Notes: generated from the sequence alone by a model not told the origin. A DNA stretch of 64,000 nt from Streptantibioticus cattleyicolor NRRL 8057 = DSM 46488 (GCF_000240165.1 NC_017586.1:372001-436000), one strand, 5' to 3'; numbered from the stretch's first letter, positions 17,509-27,515 are shown. A program made the numbers and translations.

Positions 17509-18747
17509 ATGGCAGGCAACTCGGAGCCGCTGTCGGCGCGGGCGAAGCTGGCCGTCACCGCGGGCAAGGCCGCGGCGGCGGTGTCACGGGCCGCGGGCCG
17601 CGGCAGCGGATCGGTGATCGGCGGCCGGGTCGCGCTCAAGCTCGACCCCGACCTGCTGGCCCGGCTCGCCGGCCATCTGGACGTGGTGCTGGTGTCGGCG
17701 ACCAACGGCAAGACGACCACCACGCGGCTGATCGCCGAGGCGCTGCGGGCGGCGGGCCCGGTGGTCTCCAACGCGCTCGGCGCCAACATGCCGGCCGGCA
17801 TCACCTCCGCCCTGGCCGGCGGCTCCGACGCCCGCTACGGCGTCATCGAGGTCGACGAGAAGTACCTGGCCGGGGTGGCCCGCGACGTCCACCCCAAGGC
17901 CATCGCGCTGCTCAACCTCTCCCGCGACCAGCTCGACCGCGCCGCCGAGACCCGGATGCTCGCCGAGAAGTGGCGCGAGGGGCTCTCCGGCACCGACGCG
18001 GTGGTGGTGGCCAACGCCGACGACCCGCTGGTGGCCTGGGCCGCCTCGTCCTGCCCCACCGTGGTCTGGGTCGCCGCCGGCCAGGAGTGGAAGGACGACG
18101 CCTGGTCCTGCCCGGCCTGCGGCGGCGTGCTCCAGCGCCCCGGCGACGACTGGGGCTGCGGCGACTGCGGTTTCCGCCGGCCGCCGACCACCTGGGCGCT
18201 CAAGGGCGACTACGTGCTCGCCCCGGACGGGGTGGCCTGGCCGATCCAGCTCCAGCTGCCGGGGCGGGCCAACAAGGCCAACGCGGCCACCTCGGCCGCC
18301 GTCGCCGCGATCTTCGGCGTCCACCCGCAGACCGCGCTGGAGCGGATGTACGCGGTGCAGGCGGTGGCCGGCCGCTACGACGTGGTGCAGTACCTCGGCC
18401 GGGACCTGCGGCTGCTGCTGGCGAAGAACCCGGCCGGCTGGCTGGAGACGTTCTCGCTGATCGACGGTCCGCCCACCCCGGTGCTGCTGTCGGTCAACGC
18501 CCGCGGCGCCGACGGCACCGACACCTCCTGGCTGTGGGACGTGGACTACACCCGGCTGGCCGGCCACCCGATCTGCGTGATCGGCGACCGCAAGCTGGAC
18601 CTGGCGGTGCGGCTGGAGGTCGCCGGACTCGACTTCCGGGTGTGCGAGGACGTGGACGAGGCGGTGAACTCGGCGCCCGCCGGCAAGATCGAGGTGATCG
18701 CCAACTACACCGCGTTCCAGGACCTCCGCCGCCGGATCGGCAACTGA
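17509..18747 (+). CDS. murT: Lipid II isoglutaminyl synthase, ATP-dependent subunit MurT
   Basis: Amidates the D-glutamate of lipid II to D-isoglutamine together with GatD, at the cytoplasmic membrane face. The 412-aa protein is a Mur-ligase relative: P-loop SATNGKTTTTR near residue 64, ENKANAA-type GRANKANAAT block, and a C-terminal DUF1727 domain ending YTAFQDLRRRIG. A four-Cys zinc ribbon is inserted (Cys201, Cys204, Cys217, Cys220 in CPAC...CGDC), as known for MurT. It lacks the UDP-MurNAc-binding N-domain of true Mur ligases. gatD follows 64 bases later. Confidence 0.95.
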   Translation: MAGNSEPLSARAKLAVTAGKAAAAVSRAAGRGSGSVIGGRVALKLDPDLLARLAGHLDVVLVSATNGKTTTTRLIAEALRAAGPVVSNALGANMPAGITSALAGGSDARYGVIEVDEKYLAGVARDVHPKAIALLNLSRDQLDRAAETRMLAEKWREGLSGTDAVVVANADDPLVAWAASSCPTVVWVAAGQEWKDDAWSCPACGGVLQRPGDDWGCGDCGFRRPPTTWALKGDYVLAPDGVAWPIQLQLPGRANKANAATSAAVAAIFGVHPQTALERMYAVQAVAGRYDVVQYLGRDLRLLLAKNPAGWLETFSLIDGPPTPVLLSVNARGADGTDTSWLWDVDYTRLAGHPICVIGDRKLDLAVRLEVAGLDFRVCEDVDEAVNSAPAGKIEVIANYTAFQDLRRRIGN

Positions 18748-18811
18748 ACCCGCGAGCCGACCGCCCCCGCCGCCGCAGCGGCGGCCGACCTTCCCGGAAG
18801 GACGACCGAGC

Positions 18812-19540
18812 ATGAGCGACACCAGCCTGCGCCTGGTGTGGGTCTACCCCGACCTGTTGAGCACCTACGGCGACCAGGGCAACGCCCTGGTCGTGGAGCG
18901 CCGCGCACGGCAGCGCGGGGTGCCGGTGACCCGCATCGACGTACGCTCCGACCAGCCCATCCCCACCTCCGGCGACATCTACCTGCTGGGCGGCGGCGAG
19001 GACCGTCCGCAGCGGCTCGCCGCGGAACGGCTGCGCCGGGACGGCGGCCTCAACCGGGCGGTGGCCAACGGCGCCATCGTCTTCTCGGTCTGCGCCGGCT
19101 ACCAGATCCTGGGCACCGAGTTCGTCAACGACCTCGGCCGCCCCGAGCCGGGCCTGGGCATCCTGGACGTGCGCAGCATCCGCAACGAGGGCGCGCGGCA
19201 CGTCGGGGACATCCTGGGCGACATCGACCCGCGGCTGGGCCTGCCGCCGCTGAGCGGCTTCGAGAACCACCAGGGCAATACGGTGATCGGCCCCGGCGCC
19301 CAGCCCTTCGCCCACCTGCGGTACGGCAACGGCAACGGCACCGGGGACGGCACCGAGGGCGCCTGGTGCGACACCGTCTTCGGCACCTACGCGCACGGCC
19401 CGGTGATGGCGCGCAACCCGCAGATCGCCGACATGCTGCTGAAGCTGGCGCTCGACGTGCACGCCCTGCCGCCGGTGGACGAGCAGTGGTACGACGCGCT
19501 GCGCGCCGAGCGGATCGCCGCCGCCTCCGAGCCCGCGTGA
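18812..19540 (+). CDS. gatD: Lipid II isoglutaminyl synthase, glutaminase subunit GatD
   Basis: Class-I-type glutamine amidotransferase, 242 aa, which releases ammonia from glutamine and channels it to MurT. The catalytic Cys94 is in FSVCAGYQ, the same position as in the Staphylococcus aureus enzyme, and the His is His195 in GTYAHGP. The fold is CobB/CobQ-like; context next to murT, not cobalamin genes, fixes the assignment. An 11-residue Gly/Asn-rich insertion (YGNGNGTGDG) near residue 171 looks like a surface loop. Confidence 0.95.
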   Translation: MSDTSLRLVWVYPDLLSTYGDQGNALVVERRARQRGVPVTRIDVRSDQPIPTSGDIYLLGGGEDRPQRLAAERLRRDGGLNRAVANGAIVFSVCAGYQILGTEFVNDLGRPEPGLGILDVRSIRNEGARHVGDILGDIDPRLGLPPLSGFENHQGNTVIGPGAQPFAHLRYGNGNGTGDGTEGAWCDTVFGTYAHGPVMARNPQIADMLLKLALDVHALPPVDEQWYDALRAERIAAASEPA

Positions 19541-19696
19541 GGCCGTCGGGGCAGCGTGCTCTTCCCTGATCCGTCACGCCGCCGGCATCGGCAGGACGGA
19601 CCGTCTTTCCCCCCGTCCCGATAGGGTGATGGGGTCCATCCGGACGACGGGGTCCGGTCGACCGGTCGACTTGGTTGTGCAGGAGTAGCGAGAGCA

Positions 19697-20722
19697 ATGC
19701 GTATTGGTGTGCTGACCAGCGGCGGCGACTGCCCCGGACTGAACGCCGTCATCCGGTCGGTGGTGCACCGCGCCGTGGCCGACCACGGTGACGAGGTGAT
19801 CGGCTTCCACGACGGCTGGAAGGGCCTGCTGGAGTGCGACTACCGCAAGCTGGACCTGGACGCCGTCAGCGGCATCCTGGCCCGCGGCGGCACCATCCTG
19901 GGCTCCTCCCGGGTGCAGCCGGCCCACCTGCGGGACGGCGTGGAGCGGGCCCGGGGGCACGTCGACGAGCTGGGCCTGGACGCCATCATCCCGATCGGCG
20001 GCGAGGGCACGCTCAAGGCGGCCCGGCTGCTGTCCGACGCGGGGCTGCCGATCGTCGGGGTGCCCAAGACCATCGACAACGACATCGCCTCCACCGATGT
20101 CACCTTCGGCTTCGACACCGCGGTGATGGTGGCCACCGAGGCGCTGGACCGGCTGAAGACCACCGCCGAGTCCCACCAGCGGGTGCTCATCGTCGAGGTG
20201 ATGGGGCGCCACACCGGGTGGATCGCGCTGCACGCCGGGATGGCGGCGGGCGCCCACGCCATCGTGGTCCCGGAGCGGCCGTTCGACATCACCGAGCTGA
20301 CCGAGGTGGTCCGCAAGCGGTTCGAGGCGGGCAAGAAGTTCGCCATCGTGGTGGTCTCCGAGGGCGCCAAGCCGCGTGAGGGCACGATGGAGTTCGAGAG
20401 CGGCCGTACCGACGTCTACGGCCACGAGCGGTTCGCCGGGGTGGCCCGGCAGCTCTCGGTGGAGCTGGAGGACCGCCTGGGCAAGGAGGCCCGGCCGGTG
20501 ATCCTCGGCCATGTGCAGCGTGGCGGCACCCCGACCGCGTACGACAGGGTGCTGGCCACCCGGTTCGGCTGGCACGCGGTGGAGGCGGCGCACAACGGCG
20601 ACTTCGGCATGATGACCGCGCTGCGCGGCACCGACATCACCCTGGTGCCGCTGGCCGAGGCGGTGGAGCACCTCAAGACGGTCCCGGTGGAGCGGTACAT
20701 CGAGGCCGAATGCGTGCTGTGA
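19697..20722 (+). CDS. pfkA: 6-phosphofructokinase (ATP-type, group III)
   Basis: Phosphorylates fructose 6-phosphate in glycolysis, 341 aa. Substrate and nucleotide motifs are visible: TSGGDCPGLNA (residues 7-17), GGEG at 101-104, PKTIDND at 123-129 with the catalytic Asp, and MGRHTGW. The combination Gly104 with Lys124 corresponds to the actinobacterial ATP-dependent group III rather than the Asp104 pyrophosphate enzymes. Upstream, TAGGGT at 19622-19627 is a possible -10 box. A strong terminator follows. Streptomycetes usually carry two or three pfkA paralogues. Confidence 0.95.
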   Translation: MRIGVLTSGGDCPGLNAVIRSVVHRAVADHGDEVIGFHDGWKGLLECDYRKLDLDAVSGILARGGTILGSSRVQPAHLRDGVERARGHVDELGLDAIIPIGGEGTLKAARLLSDAGLPIVGVPKTIDNDIASTDVTFGFDTAVMVATEALDRLKTTAESHQRVLIVEVMGRHTGWIALHAGMAAGAHAIVVPERPFDITELTEVVRKRFEAGKKFAIVVVSEGAKPREGTMEFESGRTDVYGHERFAGVARQLSVELEDRLGKEARPVILGHVQRGGTPTAYDRVLATRFGWHAVEAAHNGDFGMMTALRGTDITLVPLAEAVEHLKTVPVERYIEAECVL

Positions 20723-20744
20723 TCCGCGCCGCGGCGTGACCTGC

Positions 20745-20774
20745 CCGCCCCGCCCGCACCGCCGGGCGGGGCGG
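20745..20774 (+). terminator. Hairpin terminator after pfkA
   Basis: A 12-bp perfect stem (20745-20756 with 20763-20774) and 6-base loop begin 22 bases after the pfkA stop. Confidence 0.75.
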
Positions 20775-20854
20775 CTCTACGCTGGAGCGGGCGCACCGGC
20801 CGCAAACGGTCGCAATCGGGCGCCTCGCGCAGGGTGCGATCAGGAGAGTTGCGG

Positions 20855-21850
20855 ATGGATCACGGCGGGCACGGTACGGGCGGCATGACGGGCATGGACA
20901 TGGGCCACGGCATGGACATGAGCCACATGGACTTGCCGCCGTTCACCCTGGGGCGGGGTCTGGAGTGGAGCGCGGACCCCTTCTTCCTGGTCGGCTGCGT
21001 CCTGGCGCTGGCCCTGTACGGCTGGGCGGTGACGCGGCTGCGCCGCCGCGGCGACCGGTGGCCGGCCGGGCGGACCGTCGCCTGGACGGTGGGCGTGCTC
21101 ACCGTGGGCCTGGTGATGTGCACCAAGCTCAACGACTACGGCATGGTGCTCTTCAGCGTGCACATGGTCCAGCACATGGTGATCAGCATGCTCTCGCCGA
21201 TCCTGCTGCTGCTCGGCGGCCCGGTGACGCTGATGCTGCGGGCGCTGCCCACCGCCGGACGGGGGCGCACCGGCCCGCGTGAGCTGCTGGTACGCCTGCT
21301 GCACAGCCACTACCTGCGGGTGATCACGCATCCGGCGTTCACCATCCCGCTGTTCATCGCCAGCCTGTACGCGCTCTACTTCACCCCGCTGTTCGACTTC
21401 CTGATGGGCAGCCGGGCCGGTCACATCGCGATGATGGTGCACTTCCTCGCCGTGGGCCTGGTCTTCTTCTGGCCGATCATGGGCGTGGACCCCGGTCCGC
21501 ACCGCCCGGGGTACGTGATGCGGATCCTGGAGCTGTTCATGGGGATGCCGTTCCATGCCTTCTTCGGCATCGCGCTGATGATGGCGTCGCAGACCATGGT
21601 GACCACCTTCCAGCACCCGCCGGCCTCGCTCGGGGTGGACCCGCTCGCCGACCAGCACGCGGCGGGCGGCATCGCGTGGGCGTTCAGCGAGATCCCGTCG
21701 GTGCTGGTGCTGATCGCCCTGGTCTTCCAGTGGTACGTCTCCGAGCAGCGCCATTCCCGGCGCAAGGACCGGGCCGCGGACCGGGACGGCGACCAGGAGC
21801 TGGTGGCCTACAACGCCTACCTGGCCTCGCTCCAGGGCCGGGGGCGCTGA
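20855..21850 (+). CDS. CtaG-type cytochrome c oxidase assembly / copper membrane protein
   Basis: Integral membrane protein of the caa3_CtaG family, 331 aa, expected to help copper delivery to cytochrome oxidase. AGGAG precedes the ATG at 20855; a GTG 21 bases earlier is less well spaced. The first 30 residues are extremely His/Met-rich (DHGGHG, GMDMGHGMDMSHMD), a likely extracytoplasmic copper-binding tail. About seven membrane helices follow, with conserved His/Met positions such as FSVHMVQHMVISML and MPFHAFFGIALMM. Placed alone between pfkA and a small membrane protein gene. Confidence 0.92.
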   Translation: MDHGGHGTGGMTGMDMGHGMDMSHMDLPPFTLGRGLEWSADPFFLVGCVLALALYGWAVTRLRRRGDRWPAGRTVAWTVGVLTVGLVMCTKLNDYGMVLFSVHMVQHMVISMLSPILLLLGGPVTLMLRALPTAGRGRTGPRELLVRLLHSHYLRVITHPAFTIPLFIASLYALYFTPLFDFLMGSRAGHIAMMVHFLAVGLVFFWPIMGVDPGPHRPGYVMRILELFMGMPFHAFFGIALMMASQTMVTTFQHPPASLGVDPLADQHAAGGIAWAFSEIPSVLVLIALVFQWYVSEQRHSRRKDRAADRDGDQELVAYNAYLASLQGRGR

Positions 21851-21878
21851 CCGTCCGGCCGGCCCCGCCCCCTTCTCC

Positions 21879-21916
21879 CGTCGCCCCGTAGCGGTTCCGG
21901 CCGCCGCGGGGCGACG
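21879..21916 (+). terminator. Hairpin terminator after the CtaG-like gene
   Basis: Ten perfect base pairs (21879-21888 with 21907-21916) and an 18-base loop, starting 28 bases after the stop codon. Confidence 0.55.
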
Positions 21917-21940
21917 ATGGTTCTCGGGAGGTGGGCGGGG

Positions 21941-22111
21941 ATGACGGGTTCGGTGCGGGTGATGGCGGTGTGCACCGTGGTCGTGCTGGTGCTGATCACG
22001 GCGTACAGCACGGTGCTGGACGCGGGCGTCGGGTGGCTGTGGTTCTGCTGGGTGGTGCTGGCGCTGCTGAGTGTGGGCACCTGGGCGGTGCGGGACCGGC
22101 GCCGGGGGTGA
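21941..22111 (+). CDS. Small two-helix membrane protein
   Basis: A 56-aa protein with two hydrophobic helices (about residues 6-27 and 31-50) and a basic tail VRDRRRG. ATG at 21941 follows GGGAGG at nine bases. The family resembles small conserved Streptomyces membrane proteins of unknown role. It is convergent with the protease inhibitor gene and follows the CtaG-like gene after a terminator. Confidence 0.7.
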   Translation: MTGSVRVMAVCTVVVLVLITAYSTVLDAGVGWLWFCWVVLALLSVGTWAVRDRRRG

Positions 22112-22136
22112 TCCGGGCGCGGTCCGGCGCGGGAGG

Positions 22137-22538
22137 TCAGAAGCGGAAGACGGAGCCGGTGCGGGCGTCCAGGACGCAGGAGTTGGAGAACGTCCGCTCC
22201 CAGGAGACCGGGCGGCCGTGCCAGGTGCCGGTGGCGGTGGCGATCACCGGGGCGTAGACCATGGGGCACATGTGGCGGTCCGGGGCGAGGGCGTCGAGCT
22301 TGCCGTGGGCGCCCTCCAGCGCCTTGCAGGCGAGCTGGGCGTGCGGGTGGAAGCCACTGGGCGGGTCGCAGTAGAGGCTGACCCCGCGCACCCAGGTGTC
22401 GTCCGAGCCGGAGACGCTGAGGAACAGATGCGAATGGCGGGGCGGCGGCCCGGCGGGGGCGGCGGTGGCCGGGCCGGCGGTGGCGGCGAGCGCCAGGAGC
22501 GCGGCGGCCGCGGCCGACGCTCGGCGGGGAACGGTCAA
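22137..22538 (-). CDS. sti: Secreted subtilisin inhibitor (SSI family, I16)
   Basis: Extracellular proteinaceous inhibitor of serine proteases, 133 aa. The start is TTG at 22538, set by GGAGG six bases upstream. A signal peptide covers about residues 1-27. The four Cys of the family are present (57, 71, 91, 121), forming the two expected disulfides. The reactive site lies in CPMVYAPV with P1 Met93 and P1' Val94, as in the classic subtilisin inhibitor; a Met at P1 suits subtilisin-like rather than trypsin-like targets. It is likely to restrain this organism's own secreted proteases. Confidence 0.93.
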   Translation of the reverse strand: MTVPRRASAAAAALLALAATAGPATAAPAGPPPRHSHLFLSVSGSDDTWVRGVSLYCDPPSGFHPHAQLACKALEGAHGKLDALAPDRHMCPMVYAPVIATATGTWHGRPVSWERTFSNSCVLDARTGSVFRF

Positions 22539-22751
22539 CGGTGCCTCCGAAGGGTGCGGGGTGAGCTGTGCGGGGCATGCCACCGCGTTCCCCGCCCCCG
22601 GGCAAGCGGCCACGCCGCCGGCTCACCCGCCCGGCCGCCCGCCTGCGTCCGCCCGCCGTACCGACGGGGCGCGGACGGACCGGGAACGCGCCACGAACGA
22701 GGGACGCGCGGGGCCCTGTCCTCGGCGGCCGTTCGGAGGTAAGCCAGGAGT

Positions 22752-23468
22752 GTGTTCTACCGCATCCTGAAACACCTGCTGCTGGGGCCATGGCTGAGGC
22801 TGCTCTTCCGGCCCCGGGTGGAAGGGCTGGAGCACGTGCCCGACGCGGGGCCGGCCATCGTCGCCGGCAACCATCTGTCGTTCTCCGACCACTTCCTGAT
22901 GCCGGCCATCCTCCGGCGCCGGATCACCTTCCTGGCCAAACAGGAGTACTTCACCGGGCCGGGGCTGAAGGGCGCCGTGGTGGCCGCGTTCTTCCGCGCC
23001 GCCGGGCAGATACCGGTGGACCGCACCGGTGGCGCCGCGGCCCGCTCCGCGGTGCGCGAGGGGCTGGCGGTGCTGGAACGGGGCGAGCTGCTGGGGATCT
23101 ACCCGGAGGGGACGCGTTCGCCGGACGGGCGGCTGTACAAGGGGCGCACCGGGGTCGCCGTGCTGGCGATCGCGTCGGGGGCGCCGGTGGTGCCGTGCGC
23201 CATGGTGGGCACCTTCGAGGTGCAGCCGCCGGGCCGGCTCCTGCCCCGGATCCGCCGGGTGACCGTCCGTTTCGGGGAGCCGCTGGACTTCTCCCGGTTC
23301 GCCGGCCACGAGGGCGAACGGGCGGTGCTGCGCTCGGTCACCGACGAGATCATGTACGCCGTCCTGAAGCTCTCCGGCCAGGAGTACGTGGACCGGTACG
23401 CCGCCGAGGTGAAGGCGGAGTCGGCGGCGGGCGGCGGGGTCAACTCCAGTCGCGCCAGGGGTACTTGA
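22752..23468 (+). CDS. plsC: 1-acyl-sn-glycerol-3-phosphate acyltransferase
   Basis: Acylates lysophosphatidic acid to phosphatidic acid at the membrane in phospholipid synthesis, 238 aa. The start is GTG at 22752 with CCAGGAG upstream. The catalytic NHLSFSDH (His41, Asp46), the substrate block FRAAGQIPVDR and YPEGTRSPDG (residues about 117-126) are all present. Its 3' end overlaps the end of the convergent DUF1707 gene by 29 bases. Several paralogues are normal in streptomycetes, so the symbol is by family. Confidence 0.92.
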   Translation: MFYRILKHLLLGPWLRLLFRPRVEGLEHVPDAGPAIVAGNHLSFSDHFLMPAILRRRITFLAKQEYFTGPGLKGAVVAAFFRAAGQIPVDRTGGAAARSAVREGLAVLERGELLGIYPEGTRSPDGRLYKGRTGVAVLAIASGAPVVPCAMVGTFEVQPPGRLLPRIRRVTVRFGEPLDFSRFAGHEGERAVLRSVTDEIMYAVLKLSGQEYVDRYAAEVKAESAAGGGVNSSRARGT

Positions 23469-24024
23469 AGCCGCCGCGCATCACCCGGACGTGGCCGAGC
23501 ACCGAGCGTCCGGTGATGCGCACCACCGGGCCGCCCTCCCCCACCGGGCCGTCGCCGCCGGGCTGCGAGCGCTTGCCGAACAGCGCCGTGCCGGTGTCGT
23601 AGACCTGGGCGTCCTCCGGCACCAGGATCTCGATCTTGCCGCAGAACGAGCCGGCGTCGATGACGACCTCGCGGCGGGTGAAGACGGCGTGCCGCAGGTC
23701 GATGACGACGGCGCCGAACCGGGAACGCACCACGGTCAGCGGCGGCACCGGCCACTGGCCGCCGCGGCGGATCTTGCTGAAGAGCGCCTGGACGGGGCCG
23801 GTGTCGAGGTGGCCGGTGAGGTCGGCGCCGGCGGCCGGTTCGGGCAGGTCGGCGGTGACCGGGGCGAGCTGGCCGCGGGTGCGGGCGGCGTAGACGGCCT
23901 CCAGGCGTTCGGCGTGCTCGGCCGGGTCGAGGAGTCCGCCCGCGAGGGCGTCGGCGAGTACGGCGGCGACCCGGTCGCGTTCGGCGTCGGAGGCGCGCAG
24001 ATCAAGTTCGGGGCGGGCGGCCAT
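23440..24024 (-). CDS. DUF1707 protein with LiaF-like C-terminal domain
   Basis: Protein of 194 aa. Residues 5-58 are a DUF1707 domain (LRASDAERDRVAAVLADALAGGLL, EHAERLEAVYAARTRGQL), common in actinobacteria. The C-terminal half (about 95-190) is a beta-rich domain like the cell-wall-active-antibiotic-response region of LiaF, with repeated AVVIDLRHAVF and VIDAGSFCGKIEILVPE strands. No membrane helix is seen, unlike many LiaF proteins. Envelope-stress signalling is possible but not shown. The 3' end overlaps the acyltransferase gene. Confidence 0.85.
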   Translation of the reverse strand: MAARPELDLRASDAERDRVAAVLADALAGGLLDPAEHAERLEAVYAARTRGQLAPVTADLPEPAAGADLTGHLDTGPVQALFSKIRRGGQWPVPPLTVVRSRFGAVVIDLRHAVFTRREVVIDAGSFCGKIEILVPEDAQVYDTGTALFGKRSQPGGDGPVGEGGPVVRITGRSVLGHVRVMRGGFKYPWRDWS

Positions 24025-24078
24025 GGCGGAGTCCTCGGCTGGGTGCGGCGGATGGTCCGGTCCCCCGGACGTCGGACA

Positions 24079-24094
24079 CGTTATATCGCGTTAT
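24079..24094 (-). promoter_or_regulatory. Direct repeat CGTTAT ahead of the DUF1707 gene
   Basis: CGTTAT at 24079-24084 and 24089-24094, spaced by one helical turn, in the only AT-containing patch 55-70 bases upstream of the DUF1707 start. A likely promoter or operator region. Confidence 0.35.
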
Positions 24095-24135
24095 TGCGCG
24101 CGGGGGCAAGCCGGTGGGAGACCGCGGAACGCGGA

Positions 24136-24175
24136 CGGGCGGCGCGCCCCGAGGAGTCCGGGTGCGCGCCGCCCG
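24136..24175 (-). terminator. Hairpin terminator after the aminopeptidase gene
   Basis: Eleven perfect base pairs (24136-24146 with 24165-24175) extended by further imperfect pairs, about 33 bases past the stop codon at 24208. Confidence 0.65.
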
Positions 24176-24207
24176 TACGGCGTGGCGCTATGCGCTCGGT
24201 GGCGCGG

Positions 24208-25815
24208 TCAGGCGGCGGTCCTCGTCTTCGCCGCGCTCTTGGCCGGGGTGGGCTCGGGGGTGGCGTGCGGCCCGCACACCACGTCCTGGCCGTCGAGCCT
24301 GCCGTTGACGAGGTAGTTGGTGACCCGGTCGTTGATGCACGGGTTGACCAGGCCGGTGACGCCGTGCGAACCGGCGTCCTTCTCGGTGATCAGCTCCGAG
24401 CCGCGCAGCCTGCGGTGGAGTTCCAGGGCGCCCGCGTACGGGGTGGCCGCGTCACGGGTGCTCTGCACGATCAGCACGCTGGGCAGCCCGGGGTAGGAGT
24501 GCACGTCCACCGGGCGCAGCTGCGGCACGCCCCAGGTGGCGCACGGCAGGTTCATCCAGGCGTTGGCCCAGGTCATGAAGGGGTACTTGCGGTTGAGCAG
24601 CGTGTTGTCGCGGTCCCAGCGGCGCCAGTCGGTGGGCCACTTGGCGTCGGTGCACTCCACGGCGGTGTAGACCGCGGTGCCGTTCTCCGCCGCGGCGTTG
24701 GCGGCGGTGTTCTTCAGGTCCGGTCCGGCGGCGGCGATCAGCGGCTTGGCGTCACCGGCGGCGTACTTGCTGAAGGCGTCGGCCACGATGGTCCAGTACG
24801 CGTCGTAGTAGGGCGCGTTCTGGAAGAAGCTGATCAGTTCGGCCGGGCCGACCACACCGCCGAGCGGGTGCTTCTTGGCGGCGGCGCGCAGCTTGAGCCA
24901 CTGCCGCTCGACCTTGTCGGCGGTGTTGCCCAGGTGGTAGACGGCGTTGTGCTTGGCGACCCAGTTCTCCCAGTCCTTCCAGCGGCCCTGGAAGGCGATG
25001 TCCTGGTCGAGGTTGTCGCGGTACCAGATGTGGTCGGGCGCCGGGTCGACGACGCTGTCCACGATCAGCCGGCGCACATGGGTCGGGAAGAGCGTGGCGT
25101 AGACCGCGCCGAGGTAGGTGCCGTAGGAGACGCCCAGGTAGTTCAGCTTCCGCTCACCGAGGGCGGCCCGGATGACGTCCATGTCGCGCGCGGTGTCCAG
25201 CGTGGTCATGTGGGCCAGCAGCCGGCCGGAGCGCTTGAGGCAGCCGTCCGCGTACGCCTTGGCGATCTTGCGCTGGACCAGCTTCTCCGCCTCGTTGGCG
25301 GGCACCGGGTCGGGCTTGGGCGCCTTGACGTACTCCTTCGGGTCCTCGCAGGAGATCGGGGCGGAGTGGCCCACCCCGCGCGGGTCGAAGCCGACGAAGT
25401 CGTATGCCTTGGCGGTCTGCGTCCACAGCGCGCTCTTGGTGGTGACCCGGCGCGGGAACTTCAGCCCGGAGCCGCCGGGGCCGCCGGGGTTGTACAGCAG
25501 CGCGCCCTGCCGCTCGGCCCGGGTGCCGGTGCTGCGGATCCGGTCCACCGCGAGCCGGATGGTGGGCCCGTACGGCCTGGCGTAGTCGACCGGCACGGTC
25601 ACGTAGCCGCACTGGATGGGGGCCTCCAGGCCCCAGTCCTTGGGACAGGCGGTCCACCGGACGCCGGTGTCCGCGGCGTGCTGGGCGGCGATGGCGGTAC
25701 CCACCGCCTCGGCCCGGCCGCCCGGCACCGGGTCGGTGGTCGCCGCCGCGGGCGTGACGGCGACGGTGCCCGCGATCAGGGCGCCGATCGCTCCTAGCAC
25801 GGCGATACGTCTCAA
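24208..25815 (-). CDS. Secreted tripeptidyl aminopeptidase-like S33 hydrolase
   Basis: Alpha/beta hydrolase of the Tap/SlpD/SlpE group, 535 aa, releasing N-terminal peptides outside the cell. The start is TTG at 25815, fixed by GGAGGAGG seven bases upstream; a clean signal peptide LRRIAVLGAIGALIAG follows. The oxyanion motif NPGGPGGSG, nucleophile GVSYGTYLG, Asp in STRDAATPY and His in DAGSHGVT form the expected triad. The C-terminal tail is Pro/Ala-rich. The Cys in ECTDAKWP and further C-terminal Cys residues fit disulfide-stabilised secreted enzymes. Together with SSI and the acid peptidases it is part of the extracellular proteolysis set. Confidence 0.93.
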   Translation of the reverse strand: MRRIAVLGAIGALIAGTVAVTPAAATTDPVPGGRAEAVGTAIAAQHAADTGVRWTACPKDWGLEAPIQCGYVTVPVDYARPYGPTIRLAVDRIRSTGTRAERQGALLYNPGGPGGSGLKFPRRVTTKSALWTQTAKAYDFVGFDPRGVGHSAPISCEDPKEYVKAPKPDPVPANEAEKLVQRKIAKAYADGCLKRSGRLLAHMTTLDTARDMDVIRAALGERKLNYLGVSYGTYLGAVYATLFPTHVRRLIVDSVVDPAPDHIWYRDNLDQDIAFQGRWKDWENWVAKHNAVYHLGNTADKVERQWLKLRAAAKKHPLGGVVGPAELISFFQNAPYYDAYWTIVADAFSKYAAGDAKPLIAAAGPDLKNTAANAAAENGTAVYTAVECTDAKWPTDWRRWDRDNTLLNRKYPFMTWANAWMNLPCATWGVPQLRPVDVHSYPGLPSVLIVQSTRDAATPYAGALELHRRLRGSELITEKDAGSHGVTGLVNPCINDRVTNYLVNGRLDGQDVVCGPHATPEPTPAKSAAKTRTAA

Positions 25816-26028
25816 GGAAGCCCCTCCTCCTGCTGGTCCACCGCTCGTGGCGGCGGAGGTCACACAGCTACGGCAGGATCCTCGCGTCCCGGGACCGGGC
25901 GTGGACAGATCGCACAGGTTTTTCTTCATCATTTCGTAAGCTTCGCCGGGGAGTTGTCCGCGCCGCCAACGGGGCACGTCCGCCCGGGGGACGCCCGCGG
26001 CCGATCTACCGCCGGTGGCCCAGCGCGC

Positions 26029-26822
26029 TCACCGGGCCAGCCGCGCCCACCCCTGGTCGAGCAGCCGGCGCAGCCGCAGCGCGTCCGGGGCCACCGCGGT
26101 CACCAGCACGGCCGGACCGGCCAGCGGCGTCACCACCGCCTCGCCCTCCCCCGCGGCGGCGGGCAGCGAGTACGCCTCCCCGGCGCCGTCGGCGAACTCC
26201 GGCCCGGCGAGCAGGAGTTGGCCCACCGCGGCGTACCCGGCGAGCACCGCGGGCCCGGACCAGCCGGGGACCCCGGGGCCGAAGGCCAGCTCCTGGTCGA
26301 GGAGGGGACGGCCGCGCCGGCGCACCGACAGCCGGGTGACCAGCCGGCCCGGGGCCTCCCCGGCGCGGCCCAGCACCTGTTCCTCGCGGAGCACCAGCCG
26401 GGCGTCGGCGGCCAGCTCGGCCTCGGTGGTGAGCACCAGGTCGCTGCCGGCCGCGGCGATCAACGGTTCCGGCAGCCAGCGCAGTTCCGCCCCGGGGCCG
26501 ACCGTGAGCCGCACGTCGTAACCGGCCGGGGCGCCGGTGACGCCGGGCAGCGACACGGTGGCCGCCGCCGCGTCGACGTCGAGCCGGGCCCCGGCGCGTA
26601 CCTCGGTCTCCACCCGCAGCCGGTCGCCGCCGAGCGGTGCGGTCATCGCGCCGACCATGGTGACCCGCGCCCCGGGGCCGGACGGCCGGGTGCGGCGCGG
26701 CGCCAGCGGCCCCTCGCCGTCGAGCACCGGCAGCCGGGTGCCGCCGTGCCCGTCGGCCTCGGCGACGATCCGCGCGGTGGCGCGTACCCCGGCCGGGTGC
26801 GGCGGCTGCTCCAGGACGGCGG

Positions 26823-26826
<4 letters not shown>
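26029..26826 (-). CDS. ureD: Urease accessory protein UreD
   Basis: Scaffold protein of 265 aa for assembling the urease nickel centre, working with UreF and UreG. The GTG start at 26826 overlaps the ureG stop (GTGA). Family features include an N-terminal beta-rich region with [29 protein letters not shown], corresponding to the conserved UreD stretch, and [21 protein letters not shown]. It is the last gene of the operon in the order ABCFGD. Sequence is divergent, as is usual for UreD; context makes the call secure. Confidence 0.9.

Positions 26827-27515
<689 letters not shown>

Noticed and set aside
17360-17617. GTG-initiated 85-codon frame right after a TAGGCT box
   Set aside because: Spacing fits a leaderless gene, but the product is Arg/Pro-rich without hydrophobic core and overlaps the start of murT.
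18755-18795. GCCGCCGC/GCGGCGGC repeat between murT and gatD as a terminator
   Set aside because: Arms are almost continuous with a one-base loop and the genes act together; probably simple low-complexity sequence.
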